Assembly (NCBI RefSeq): GCF_014841125.1
Contig: NZ_JACYTQ010000002.1
Coordinates: forward strand, 744,001 to 808,000
Direction of reading: 5' to 3'
DNA: 64,000 nucleotides
DNA from: Echinicola arenosa
Lineage (GTDB): Bacteria > Bacteroidota > Bacteroidia > Cytophagales > Cyclobacteriaceae
The first letter of the stretch is position 1; each line of letters opens with the position of its first letter. Both the position numbers and the translations under genes were made by a program. The notes beneath the pieces are model-generated. The model searched no databases and was not told where the DNA came from. It worked only from the letters and a program-made list of their open reading frames with translations. Below, piece after piece: positions 9,062-19,500 of this stretch.

Positions 9062-10343
9062 AGAATTCACTGAATAGAACAGGCGTATGTTTTTTAATGA
9101 GCAAAGAACAAGTAATAAAAATGACAATCTCTGTGGAGACCAGTGCATATGCGAGTCCTTTTCCTCCTAACCAAGCGGTCATTATGATCGCTATCAACAG
9201 CATATACAAACAAAATATCCAAGAACTATTGAACAATAACTTTTTTTGGTCGGTAACTAAAATCATAATCATATTGGCGATGTTCAAGGTAGCCATCAAA
9301 GGTACAAATGCCAATATCCTTAAAAAAACAACAGAATCTAAGATCAGCTCCTTCGCCAAAAGCTGAATAATGAATGGCGCTAAAACCAATATTATTGCCG
9401 TTATAATAACCGCCCCAAGGATCACCATTCTATAAACTTTTAGTAAGAATCGGTAAAATACTACTTTATCCTGCTCATATAATTTACTTGCATTGGGATA
9501 GATTGCTGCAATGGTCAAAGAAGGAAACATCCTAAGTACCATAGATACTCTTTCCGCCAAACTATACATCCCCAAAATATTGGCACTGGCAAAAAAACTT
9601 AAGATTACCATGCCTCCACTCACTGAAATATGGCTGGCTATATTGGATAAAAAAAGATAGATATTTCTCCGGCAGGACTGTAAGGCTTTACCAAAGCCAG
9701 CAAAATATATTCGAATCTGGAAGATAAAATGAACATATACCAGTACCAGTAAGTTTACGGTCAAAGCAGCCCCTCCAAAACAAAAGTTCACCCATTTGGC
9801 ATCTGCTGGCCCTTGGATAAAAAAAACGATTCCCGTAAGGTAAAGCAGCTTGCTAAAGACGTTTGCCACAGACACCAAACGCATCTTTTCCATCCCCTGA
9901 AAAAACCATACCGGTAAGGTCGCTTCTGAAAAGAGCATCAGCAGACTATAGATCAAAATGATCTTATATTCTGGAAAAAAGTCAAAGCCAAAAATGGCCA
10001 CTAACAAGCATCCAGTGGCCATAACAGCTAATAAGATCTTACTTGATAATATTCTTGAAATAATGGCCGAAAGCTCCCTCTTATTATCTTGGTTGAGGGC
10101 CACATCTTTTGGACCACTGAGATTATACCCAAATCCAACAAAAACATTGGCAATCAAAATCACCGATAGGGCCAAGCTCACCAAACCAAACTGATCCACT
10201 CCAATGGATTGAATCAATAGTGGCATCACCATTAAAGAAATAAGGATGTTGGAAGATTGAATGAAGAGTAAAAAAATAAAGTTTTGGACAGACTTGTGCC
10301 TGATCAGTTGTAAAAATGATAGGGAAGTAAGCTTTTCAAACAT
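9027..10343 (-). CDS. Wzx-type flippase, polysaccharide biosynthesis protein
   Basis: 438-residue membrane protein of the MOP superfamily with about twelve hydrophobic segments. The N-terminus contains FIFLLFIQSSNILISLMVMPLLIQSIG and GVDQFGLVSLALSV, the typical start of RfbX/Wzx proteins (fixed site, then a Gly/Leu-rich helix). It should move the lipid-linked repeat unit across the inner membrane. It lies 10 nt after the chain-length gene, and its 3' end overlaps the GT2 gene. Substrate specificity is unknown. Confidence 0.88.
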   Translation of the reverse strand: MFEKLTSLSFLQLIRHKSVQNFIFLLFIQSSNILISLMVMPLLIQSIGVDQFGLVSLALSVILIANVFVGFGYNLSGPKDVALNQDNKRELSAIISRILSSKILLAVMATGCLLVAIFGFDFFPEYKIILIYSLLMLFSEATLPVWFFQGMEKMRLVSVANVFSKLLYLTGIVFFIQGPADAKWVNFCFGGAALTVNLLVLVYVHFIFQIRIYFAGFGKALQSCRRNIYLFLSNIASHISVSGGMVILSFFASANILGMYSLAERVSMVLRMFPSLTIAAIYPNASKLYEQDKVVFYRFLLKVYRMVILGAVIITAIILVLAPFIIQLLAKELILDSVVFLRILAFVPLMATLNIANMIMILVTDQKKLLFNSSWIFCLYMLLIAIIMTAWLGGKGLAYALVSTEIVIFITCSLLIKKHTPVLFSEFYGRLFGSHHHS

Positions 10344-10353
10344 AATAAAATCC

Positions 10354-11430
10354 CTACTCCTGAGCCTCTTTCACATTGGCTTGATAAAGCCGAGAGATAT
10401 ACAAATAAATAATGGCCAATAGAAACGCTACTACTCCACCCAGAAAAACCCCTACATACCATTTTAGCTTTGACTCTGCCAAAGGAAATCTGGGTTTGTC
10501 AATTATTTGAATCAAAGGGGTACTGTTTCTATGGTTTATTTTTGCAATTTCCAAGTTCTTAACAATTTCAGCATATGCGCTACTGGAAACCTGAATGTCC
10601 ACCTGCTTGCTTTTTGACTCTACTGAGGCCCGCTGCATCAATGGATTAGGATTAGGTCGGTCATCCTGCATCCCTGCCAACTCTGCTAAGTCTCGATCTA
10701 AAACCCTTCTTACACTATCTGCCTGATTTTGTAGAATGCTTAAATTCTCCGCCGTCTTTTTGGTTTTAGTCTCGAAATAAAACTGATTGACATTCTCAAC
10801 CAATTTCTCATTATAAGCTTTAGCAAATTGTTCATCTTTGGAAGTTACCGCTACCTTAATGATGCTCAACTTACGGTCCGGCTTGGTAACTCCAAGATCC
10901 TTTTCCCTGATCATCTTGGCCAGAACTTTCATCACACTATCTTGCTGCACTGGAAATTCTTCTCGGTTTAAAGTAAAATCCAAAGCATTCAAATCAACTT
11001 TATCAACCCATTTTTTATCCAATTGATGATAATGGATATATCTGTCCACCAATAAGCCCTCACCTTCCGAGTTTTCGCTCAATAAAGTTTTGATCAGCAT
11101 ATGATCGGAACGATATAATTCCATGATGTTATCTCCTTTGAAAAGACCACTACTACCACCTAGTGAGCCCAAGTTGATCCCTGCCAAACTGGCCAGACCC
11201 GATAAATTACCCATCCCACTGCCGTCTGATTCTTCCAAAACAAAAGTGGTTTCGGCTGTATATTTGGGCTTTTTAATCAAGGAAGCCATCAGTCCAAGAG
11301 ATACTCCCACAATTATGGCTAGGAGTATAAACTGCCACTTACTTTTAAAAAACTTGATCCAGTCTTCTCCTCTCTGGATCAACTCTTTGAAAGTGATTTT
11401 GTCGTCGATGATATGTTGATGATCTGCCAT
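10354..11430 (-). CDS. Wzz/GumC-type chain length determinant without kinase domain
   Basis: 358 residues with the Wzz pattern: a short cytoplasmic N-terminus, a first membrane helix at about 34-53, a long periplasmic part with coiled-coil character, the motif IQIIDKPRFPLAESK before the second helix, and a short cytoplasmic tail. The glycine-rich stretch SGLASLAGINLGSLGGSSG is common in Bacteroidota copies. No Walker motif follows, so it lacks the tyrosine-kinase module often fused to this family. Its ATG overlaps the stop of the export-channel gene by one base (TAATG). Confidence 0.9.
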   Translation of the reverse strand: MADHQHIIDDKITFKELIQRGEDWIKFFKSKWQFILLAIIVGVSLGLMASLIKKPKYTAETTFVLEESDGSGMGNLSGLASLAGINLGSLGGSSGLFKGDNIMELYRSDHMLIKTLLSENSEGEGLLVDRYIHYHQLDKKWVDKVDLNALDFTLNREEFPVQQDSVMKVLAKMIREKDLGVTKPDRKLSIIKVAVTSKDEQFAKAYNEKLVENVNQFYFETKTKKTAENLSILQNQADSVRRVLDRDLAELAGMQDDRPNPNPLMQRASVESKSKQVDIQVSSSAYAEIVKNLEIAKINHRNSTPLIQIIDKPRFPLAESKLKWYVGVFLGGVVAFLLAIIYLYISRLYQANVKEAQE

Positions 11431-14039
11431 TAGTTTCCGCTATTGTTATTGATTTGAGTAATCACCAATACCAAGGTAGCTAAACCCGAAGTCAGTCCTA
11501 TGATTTCCCCTACTCTCAATGGTGTTCTTGGCCCCTTGGAAGGAACGATTACTTCAGAACCGGGTTCTACATTTGGAAAAGATTTAAAGAACAAAAACCC
11601 CTTTGTACGGGCTACTTCCCCATTGGCGTAAACCACATAAGTCCTCTTCTTCTTTGCCCTATTGTCGAAACCACCTGCCCGGTCAATATAATACTTCATG
11701 GATCGGTTATTTTCAAACCTTACCGTGGTCGGATAGATCACATCTCCCCTCATTCTTACGGTCTGCAGTTGCTTGGGAACGCTGATGATATCCCCTTCTT
11801 CTAAAATCAAATCATACTTGGAATAGGGATTATCCATGATCGCTTGCAGGTCAATTGCGATGGCCTCTGTTTCTTTGATTTTAATAGAAGTTTGACCTTC
11901 TCCTTGGGTAATTTCCTGAAGCGTTTCTTGGCGTGCCTTGGTGATCAAATCACTTTTTTGCTGTTCCAAATTTGCTCTTCCTGATTCTTGCTCCAGCCTT
12001 GATTTCTGTCTGGATTGAGCTTCTGAAGGATCTGTAGCCTCTGTTTCCAATCTTTCCAGAAGCTGATCCATATTTTTCTGTCTTCGGATTCTCTCTGATT
12101 CTGTGTTGAAATACTCAGTTCTCCGGATCAAGGTAGCCCCCTTAGGATAGGCATATTTGGTCAATCCCCCTGCCCGACTGATAACATCGGAAATCCTTTC
12201 TTCCGCCGCCCTCAGGGCAAATTCACCAGGAGCATTCACTTGCCCTTCTATCATCACTACTTTTTCCAGAGCAAAATTCGGCTTTCTTCTGATGATGACA
12301 TTGTCAAATGGCTTTAAAATCACAGAGCTTTCATTAATGCTCAGGTCCCCCTCCACATTTACCGGAATCAGCTCTGCAATCTCTCCATTTTCTTCATTAG
12401 ATAATCTTCTTGCCACCTCAATATCAGATGTTGAGGCAGATTCTTTAAACCCTCCCGCATTGACAATCAAGTCTTCAACTGTCATTCCATCCGAAAAGGG
12501 ATAAATCCCTGGGTCACGAACTTCCCCAGAAATCTTCAAATAGTATTCGTCCTTTAGGTCATATATAGAGGAGATCCTAATAATATCATCCGGTTTAAGC
12601 ATTACATTGCTTCCACCCGCCATTACCTGATTGAGGTCAACTTGAATCACCGATGTTGTCAAATCTTCATGGGTCCTGATGATACTGGCCCGCTTCAAAT
12701 AAGCATCTCCTTTAAGTCCTTCCGCTCTTTCAATTAATGTAGATAAAGTCAATCCATCGGTCAAGGCGTAATTACCTTCTCGAAAAACAGCCCCTTTGAT
12801 TTGTACCCTGTTCTTATATCGATCCAAAATGGTTCCTACGGTATATCGGTCTCCTCCCTTTACCGTAAAGATCCCAAATTGACCTGCATACACGTCAGAA
12901 ACTGCTTTTTCCTTATCGGTCAATCGAGTAACATTTACCCGTTCTGTGTATGCTTGATCAGCAAAACCTCCAGCATAACTCAAAACATCTTGAAAAGTCT
13001 CTCCTTCTTTGACCTCAAAAATAAGTGGTCGCTTCACCGCACCTTCCAATTGCACCCTAGACTCATAAGGTTCGACTAAAATAACATCCTGGTCCATTAG
13101 CTGAAAACCCATATTGGCCTTGCCATTGACTAGAAAATCATAAGCATCGACCACTGCCACTTGACGGTTATTTCTCACCACCTTGATGTTTCGCATTGTC
13201 CCATTTTGGTTGGGACCTCCCGCAGCGTACAGGGCATTAAATACCGTACTGAAAGCGCTTAAAGTAAAAGTGCCAGGCAGTCTTAATTCTCCCACCATAT
13301 GTACTTTTATACTTCTTACATTTCCCAATGAAACTTGCAAAAAAGTACTTGGATTAGCACCTTGCATCTCCGCATAGAATTGGGCCAACCTATTCTTAAT
13401 GACTTTGGTCGCTTCACTAATGGATAAGCCAGAAATAGAAATAGGGCCAATATTATCCAAAATCAATTTCCCTTCAGGGGTAATGGTGGACTCATAGTAA
13501 TGTTCTGAAGCTCCATATACATCCACATAGACCAGGTCTCCAGGACCTAAAACATAGTTTTGGGGAGTGGCTAGATTGAGGCTAGGCTCAAAAGTAAGCT
13601 TACGCTCTTTTTGATAAAAAAGGTCCAAGCCAAAATAAGGTTGCAAGACCTCTTCTTCGTCCATTTCTTCTTGATTGGTGAAAATACCTTGAATTATTTC
13701 GTTAAGATTTGCTTGCTCTCTAGGTTCTCTTTTGGAAGCAGTGGTGCTGCTTTTCATGGTGGTGGGCACACTATCCAAGTTTTCCAACCTATCCTGCAGC
13801 TTCTCCAATTCTATAGTAGACATTCCACGCATCCTTGCCATTTCCAAAAGCTCCGTTTTACTAAGTCCAGAACTTGTTGCGCGGCTAACCAATTGTCTTA
13901 ATTGTGCATCCGATAACTCATCCACTTTGATGGAGGAAATATCAGGAATGCTCTGTGCAGATGACTCAGGCGCACTGACAAAAACCAATATCAAACCGAG
14001 TAAAAACCCCGGAATTGCCCACTTCAAAAATCTTATCAT
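11430..14039 (-). CDS. Polysaccharide export protein with SLBB repeats (Wza-like)
   Basis: First gene of the polysaccharide operon, 869 residues. A signal peptide (about residues 1-28, ending SSAQS) is followed by a Poly_export domain starting near YVLGPGDLVYVDVYGASEHY and several SLBB repeats (for example VHMVGELRLPGTFTL, VQLEGAVKRPLIFEV, LKISGEVRDPGIYPF, VMIEGQVNAPGEFAL). A Gln/Glu-rich insert lies between about residues 670 and 740. A C-terminal hydrophobic segment, GEIIGLTSGLATLVLVITQ, ends it. It should form the outer-membrane or envelope channel for polymer export. The length fits long Bacteroidota members rather than the shorter E. coli Wza. Confidence 0.92.
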   Translation of the reverse strand: MIRFLKWAIPGFLLGLILVFVSAPESSAQSIPDISSIKVDELSDAQLRQLVSRATSSGLSKTELLEMARMRGMSTIELEKLQDRLENLDSVPTTMKSSTTASKREPREQANLNEIIQGIFTNQEEMDEEEVLQPYFGLDLFYQKERKLTFEPSLNLATPQNYVLGPGDLVYVDVYGASEHYYESTITPEGKLILDNIGPISISGLSISEATKVIKNRLAQFYAEMQGANPSTFLQVSLGNVRSIKVHMVGELRLPGTFTLSAFSTVFNALYAAGGPNQNGTMRNIKVVRNNRQVAVVDAYDFLVNGKANMGFQLMDQDVILVEPYESRVQLEGAVKRPLIFEVKEGETFQDVLSYAGGFADQAYTERVNVTRLTDKEKAVSDVYAGQFGIFTVKGGDRYTVGTILDRYKNRVQIKGAVFREGNYALTDGLTLSTLIERAEGLKGDAYLKRASIIRTHEDLTTSVIQVDLNQVMAGGSNVMLKPDDIIRISSIYDLKDEYYLKISGEVRDPGIYPFSDGMTVEDLIVNAGGFKESASTSDIEVARRLSNEENGEIAELIPVNVEGDLSINESSVILKPFDNVIIRRKPNFALEKVVMIEGQVNAPGEFALRAAEERISDVISRAGGLTKYAYPKGATLIRRTEYFNTESERIRRQKNMDQLLERLETEATDPSEAQSRQKSRLEQESGRANLEQQKSDLITKARQETLQEITQGEGQTSIKIKETEAIAIDLQAIMDNPYSKYDLILEEGDIISVPKQLQTVRMRGDVIYPTTVRFENNRSMKYYIDRAGGFDNRAKKKRTYVVYANGEVARTKGFLFFKSFPNVEPGSEVIVPSKGPRTPLRVGEIIGLTSGLATLVLVITQINNNSGN

Positions 14040-14309
14040 TATTATTTGATCTTTTTAATCAATTATTCCAAGACACAGCTTCGCCTCCTCACTCCCACAA
14101 AAAGGAGATCAATGGTCCAATAAACTGCATATATCCGCATACACGGAAAACCAGTGTAAAGATAATTATTCCGAGGGATTGAGAGACATGTAATGCAAGT
14201 ATTTCCCCTTTACCACTGCCAAGAACCTGCCTCTCTTACAAAAAGTAGACCAGTAAATACTGTGCTATAAGAAATAGGGTGTCTTATCCATACAATGAAA
14301 TACGTGGTG

Positions 14310-14352
14310 ATGACGTCATGCTGATTTAACGGAATTATTTAAACAGATCTGT
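14310..14352. promoter_or_regulatory. Two perfect 10-bp palindromes upstream of wza
   Basis: ATGACGTCAT at 14310-14319 and ACAGATCTGT at 14343-14352 are perfect palindromes 23 nt apart, 270-310 bp upstream of the wza start. They may be protein-binding sites; nothing in the window identifies the regulator. Confidence 0.3.
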
Positions 14353-14360
14353 CCTACAGC

Positions 14361-14399
14361 TAATGATCTTGAATAAAATCTCCCTTTTCAAGATCATTA
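14361..14399. repeat. Perfect 13-bp inverted repeat upstream of polysaccharide operon
   Basis: TAATGATCTTGAA (14361-14373) and its exact reverse complement (14387-14399) are separated by 13 nt. No T-run follows on either strand, so this is not a standard intrinsic terminator. It could be an operator for a dimeric regulator or an RNA hairpin in a long leader of the polysaccharide transcript. Confidence 0.5.
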
Positions 14400-14540
14400 T
14401 TTGATAGTACTTATGATCACCATTCGCACTCCATTTGGAATCGTTCTTTGGGCTGCCTGAAGGACGGAATGAGGCCAGGTATTAATGCTCCTAACCTACC
14501 ACTTCCCTTAAACATCTCAGCAATTCCCCTAAGATAGATC

Positions 14541-14670
14541 GGTTACTCCGTTTACTTATCTTTGGATCAAACCGGTTACTCGCCCAAATTATCTTCGGAT
14601 TTCACTCGGTAATATCCGAGCTTGATCCGAAGGAGATCCGAAGGTGATGCCTGAGTGATCCGAAGATTAT
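14541..14670. repeat. Degenerate 33-bp tandem and GATCCGAAG repeat cluster
   Basis: Two units beginning GGTTACTC lie at 14541-14573 and 14574-14606 and agree at roughly two thirds of positions. GATCCGAAG occurs at 14624, 14635 and 14657, and its inverse CTTCGGATC-like form at 14593. The outer copies (14588-14609 and 14650-14670) pair as a near-perfect long hairpin arm. No coding frame spans it. Confidence 0.45.
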
Positions 14671-14983
14671 TCTGTTTTACCCCAAAACAAGTTGAAGTCA
14701 GGGTAAGGACACCGTATACCGAAATAGGCAATAAAGCCTGAACTCCACCAAAGGAGCACCACTATCAAATCTGAAAATTTGCAGGCTCTAAACTAAAATT
14801 TTACAAGATGAAATTAGTTGCTGTATAAAGTGCATGCAGCAGTGGAGTTTTCTAACACTTTTTGTCCTAAGCAGAAAAAGTTATAAAGGTTATGATTTGT
14901 AAACTAAGCGGAATTTGTCCCTCTTTGATAAATTTAGTTACCGAAAGTAAATCAAATAGAACCGTCAAAAATATTGAGGCAAA

Positions 14984-15015
14984 AAAAATCCCAAGAATTG
15001 CTTCTTGGGATTTTT
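14984..15015 (-). terminator. Intrinsic terminator of the susCD operon
   Basis: A 14-bp perfect stem (14984-14997 with 15002-15015, core TCCCAAGAA / TTCTTGGGA) and a 4-nt loop, with a run of A on the plus strand that becomes T on the transcribed minus strand. It lies about 20 nt after the susD stop. Confidence 0.9.
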
Positions 15016-15035
15016 AATATCAATTAATGGAATAA

Positions 15036-16538
15036 TCAATCAGTAGTCGGATTTTGCTCCATAAGTTCGTTGGCGTTCAACTCATCTCTAGGAATCTGCC
15101 ACTGCCATTCCCATGCACCTGCATCCTCTGTATATTTACCATTAATTACAGACTCAACATGGTTGGCTCCTGATCTATCCAATGGAAGATTCAAACGTTT
15201 CAGATCATAAAACCTGAATCCTTCACCCCAAAGTTCAATTCTTCTTTGGATCATGATCTCCTCGACCAAAGCACTTCCAGTATTAGAGCTTCTAGTGTAC
15301 TCTGGATCTCTGGCTTGCATAAACTCGAACAATAAGTCAGCTGCAGCAGCATCACTTCCAGACCTTGCCAACGCCTCAGCCTCTAATAGATACATTTCTG
15401 AAGCCCTCATATAAGGTACATCTCCCACAGAAGAGGCATTACCTTGAGCAATAAACTTACGGTTCATATAATCAATCTTGGCAAAAGATGACAAAGTCAT
15501 CTCGTCGATATAAGGGTCTCTTAATGCAGGATCAGATGCATTTGGATCCCATAAGCCTTTTCTGTAATCTGAATCAGAAATCATATCGTAAAGTGTACTA
15601 TTGATTGCTTTCGGATTACCTCGAATGTTTGTAGAACTAAAGTTCAATGACATATAAGCAAAATAGGACGCAAAATAGGTTTGCTGATCATCTACCTGAT
15701 GACTACCCCAGATCCACTCTCCGTTTTCCACATTGTTAAAGCCTGCATAAAGATCCGCCTCTGACATTAAATCATACCCCTCACGAGCAGTATTCGCAAA
15801 AGTTGCAGCTTCAGCATATTTTCCTTGAGTTGCTAACACTCTAGCTTTGATCCCACTGACCACATTAACATCTAAATGTGATTTAGCGTTTCTACCACTA
15901 ATATCATCCAATAAAGCAATAGCTGCATCCAAATCAGTGTGAACTTGTGCATAGACCTCCTCCACAGTATTTCTAGCAGCTCCTTCTGTAATTGGTTCTA
16001 GTACAATAGGAACACCCAATTGAGTGTTACCACCAGCATAATCATATCTTTCTGCAAACATTTGAACCAAGTTAAAGTGAGCCCAAGCCCTATAAGCCAA
16101 AGCTTGCCCCTTAATTTCGTCCTTTTCCTCTTGGGATCCCTCAGCAGCATCTATATTGTCAATGATCAGGTTAGCATTACCAATAATTTTGTAGTAAAAT
16201 CTCCAAACGAATCGCACGTCACCACTATTTTCAGAAATGTGGTTTAACCACCTACAGATGGAAACATACCATCCATTACCAGTAGTAGTCATTACCACAT
16301 CATCCGCCATCACGTCTCTCATGATCATCACAGCTCCCTCACCTGCTTGGCCCTGACTATCATAGCGAAGCAATAGGGATCTGTGAATACCATTCAAAGC
16401 AATCATGGCATTATTGGTCGTCGTAAATACAGACTCAGATGAAACCGCATCTGTTGGCACAGTATCAAGATAGTCCTCTGCACAACTGAAAGTAAACAGA
16501 AGTGCAATTGCTAATAAAGGTTTATATATTCTATTCAT
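15036..16538 (-). CDS. SusD/RagB family outer-membrane lipoprotein
   Basis: 500-residue surface glycan-binding lipoprotein. The signal peptide ends in the lipobox LLFTFSC (mature Cys about residue 19), followed by AEDYLDTVPTDAVS, the usual SusD N-terminus. Internal features include LALNGIHRSL, GQALAYRAWAHFNLVQMFA and the C-terminal RRIELWGEGFRFYDLKRLN, all SusD signatures. It pairs with the TonB-dependent receptor directly upstream (13 nt gap) to capture and import an oligosaccharide or peptide. No glycoside hydrolase lies beside it, so the substrate cannot be guessed. Confidence 0.96.
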   Translation of the reverse strand: MNRIYKPLLAIALLFTFSCAEDYLDTVPTDAVSSESVFTTTNNAMIALNGIHRSLLLRYDSQGQAGEGAVMIMRDVMADDVVMTTTGNGWYVSICRWLNHISENSGDVRFVWRFYYKIIGNANLIIDNIDAAEGSQEEKDEIKGQALAYRAWAHFNLVQMFAERYDYAGGNTQLGVPIVLEPITEGAARNTVEEVYAQVHTDLDAAIALLDDISGRNAKSHLDVNVVSGIKARVLATQGKYAEAATFANTAREGYDLMSEADLYAGFNNVENGEWIWGSHQVDDQQTYFASYFAYMSLNFSSTNIRGNPKAINSTLYDMISDSDYRKGLWDPNASDPALRDPYIDEMTLSSFAKIDYMNRKFIAQGNASSVGDVPYMRASEMYLLEAEALARSGSDAAAADLLFEFMQARDPEYTRSSNTGSALVEEIMIQRRIELWGEGFRFYDLKRLNLPLDRSGANHVESVINGKYTEDAGAWEWQWQIPRDELNANELMEQNPTTD

Positions 16539-16551
16539 AATATGTCAGAAT

Positions 16552-19500
16552 TTAGAGGTTGACATTTAAGCCTAAAGTGAACGTTCTAGCAGGAGTATAG
16601 GCATTTGATGTAGTTCCGTTGAAACTACCGGAAACATACATACCCTTTCTAGCAGACATCCAGCCTAAGTTCTCACCAGCCAAATAAATTGTGGCGTTTG
16701 ATACACTGATTCTATTCAGTAATGATTTCGGAAGAGAATAGGACAAGTTAACCGAACGAAGGTTCAAATAAGAACCATCGACTAACCATCGATCCGAGGT
16801 ACCATTGGTTTGAGCCGAACCTGTCACATCCATTTTTGGTACATCAGTTACCTGACCAGGGCTAGTCCATCTATTCATTGCGTCTACATGAAGGGCATTT
16901 CCATCAGGATCTGCATTCATCAAGCTTGCATAAACCCCATCATATACTTTTCCACCTACCGAATAAGAAACCAACACGTTTAAGGTAAAACCTCTGTATG
17001 AAAAAGTGTTGGTGATACCACCGAAGAAATCAGGGATAGCTGTTCCTGCAAAATGCTCTCTAGCGTTATTAGCCGTTACAGTTACCGTATCAGCACCCAT
17101 GATCCTTACGTCATCTCTTACTTCGCCGTCTCCATCAAAGTACTCTTCCGCTCTGTAAAGCCCTTCTCCTGTCTCCGAATCAACACCAATCCAGTCTCTC
17201 AACCAGTAATCATAGATAGAGTGTCCTACCTGAAGTTTCTTGGTACCATTGATTTGTTCATCAAATGGAAGTTTCTTAAACTCATTTTTGAAAGTAGATA
17301 CGTTTAAGTTTGCATTCCAAGTGAAGTCTTGGTTACGGATAACGTCACCACCAATATTAAATTCAACACCAGTGTTGGACATGGTACCTATATTTTGGTA
17401 TTTGGACTCAAGACCTGTAGTCAAAGAAAGAGGCACTTCAAACAATAAGTTTTCAGATTCTCTTGCATAAAACTCCAAGCTACCTGAAAATCTTCTTGCA
17501 AAAGCAAAATCAAGCCCTACATCAATGGTGTTATTAGATTCCCAAGTCAACTGAGGAGCTGCAAGACTGGCTTGAAGGATACCTGGTTCAGACGCGTTAT
17601 TATAACCTAAGTCATATAAAGCTTGCCATGGGTAATATAAAGTACCTCCATCAGCATTTTGCAAGTTGTCATTACCCACTTCACCATAAGAAGCTCTCAA
17701 CTTCAACATATCGAAGAAATCAACATTGAAGAATTCTTCCTTATCTATGCTCCATGCACCACCTACAGAGAAAAAAGTTCCCCATCTTACATCACCAGCA
17801 AATTTGGAAGAACCGTCTCTTCTAAATGAACCCGAAATAGAGTATTTATCGTCCAACACATAGTTCAATCTAGAGAAGTAAGATTCAATCGTATGACGAT
17901 CTATTCTGCTATTGGCTGAACTGATAGTTACAAAGTTTCCAAACTCAATGTTTCCATCAAGTATCTGGTCTTGTTTGGCTGTATACTGATAGTTGTATTT
18001 AAAATCATAATTCTCGTGACCTGCCAAAACTTCAACAAAGTGTCTGTCATTGATTGTTTTGGTATAAGTCAACAATTGGTTAAAAGTATAAGAATTATAC
18101 CTTCTATTAGTCCTATTACTTCTACCAGCAGGAGCACCATCACCTACTATTGGGTTATCATATCCCACATTAAGCTGAGAGGTCATATCAGAAGCGATAT
18201 TGGTTCTCAAAGTAAAGTTTTCTAGAAAACTTACTTCAGCATAAGCCCTGGCAGAAAGTACATCTCTATCAAATGTATCCACATTCAGCAAAGCCTCTTG
18301 ATAAGCATGACGACCAGGAGAGCCACCTGGACCTCTTCTTGGGAGCCCCAAATTTGTAAGGTCCCCTGTATCATAGATTTTATTTCCTAGATCATCTAAC
18401 ACATATCCTCCTGTCATAGGATTTTGCGCATATAATGGATAAATAGGGCCCATATTTCGGGCAAAGTACATTGGGTTCACATAACTGGTATTACCGTCGG
18501 TTCTGGCATTATTGCCCTCACTCATGGTAGTGGAAAGGTTGATACCTGTTTTAAACCATTCTACTGGGTTGGTGTTGATATTTAATCTTCCGGTCCATCT
18601 TTTGAAATCAGAATTGACCACAAAGCCTTTTTCGTCCAGGTAGCCCACAGAAGCCAAATAATCTGTTTTATCGTTACCTCCAGAGTAGCTCATATTGTAT
18701 TCAGAACGGCCACCTCTTTCAGCAATTTTGTCAAACCAGTCCAGGTCCGTAAAATTATTGACAGCATTGGGATTCAAAGTTCCATCAGCTCCAACCACCT
18801 CACTGTTAGGTACATTGTAAACATTATACCCTAATACATCATCAATTAGGTTTTCAGAAGCATAAGCAGCTGCAGTGGCTTCATCCGCTCCATTTCCCAA
18901 TTGGGCATTTCTCAAAGATTCCCATACCAATGGATAATATTGATCAGCATTTACTCTTTCGTACTCTGGCAAAGCCCTAGAAGCGGTACCTTGCTGAACC
19001 CTAAATGAAAAATTTGACTTATTTTTCTTTCCTCTTTTGGTAGTGATCATGATCACACCATTGGCAGCTCTAGAACCATACAACGCTGCAGAAGCGGCAT
19101 CCTTCAGGATGGTCATGTCTTCAATATCATCTGGGTTCAAGTTGGAAATGGCTCCATCATAAGGAACACCATCTACCACATAAAGCGGAGAGCTTGATGA
19201 GTTAACAGAACCGATACCTCTAATCCTGATAGCTGGAGTGGAACCTGGCTGACCAGAAGCCGAAGTGGTAATTACACCAGGGGCCTGACCTTCAATAGCA
19301 TTAGCTACGTTATTGATAGGTCTATTAGCAATTTGATCTGATTTCAAAGCAATTGCAGAACCTACAAAGTTTCCTTTTTCAGCGGTACCATAGGCTACGA
19401 CAATAACTTCCTCCAGATTTTGGGTATCTGGCATTAAAGTGATATTCACAGTGGTCTGGTTACCGATCTGTATCTCGTCTGTTCTGTAACCTATAAAACT

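Larger units (their letters stand above)
14040..15035. other. Non-coding stretch rich in palindromes and degenerate repeats
   Basis: About 1 kb between wza and susD without a convincing gene. It must hold the polysaccharide operon promoter (reading left), although no clear TAnnTTTG element was found. Visible structure: a 10-bp palindrome at 14310-14319, another at 14343-14352, a perfect 13-bp inverted repeat at 14361-14399, a degenerate 33-bp tandem at 14541-14606, GATCCGAAG repeats at 14624-14665, and the susD terminator at 14984-15015. Short frames of about 25 codons were judged random. Confidence 0.6.

Noticed and set aside
9062-9148. N-terminal extension of the GT2 gene up to 9148
   Set aside because: Adds 29 unconserved hydrophobic residues and a large overlap with the flippase; the family starts at the ATG at 9061.
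13732-14049. Plus-strand ORF of about 105 codons opposite the start of wza
   Set aside because: Antisense to the signal peptide and N-terminus of wza, no recognisable domain and poor amino-acid composition; explained as a shadow frame.
14191-14270. Short ATG frame of 25 codons in the wza-susD gap
   Set aside because: No conserved feature, no promoter, and length expected by chance in 1 kb.
14541-14670. CRISPR array
   Set aside because: Only two degenerate units with no unique spacers and no cas genes in the window.
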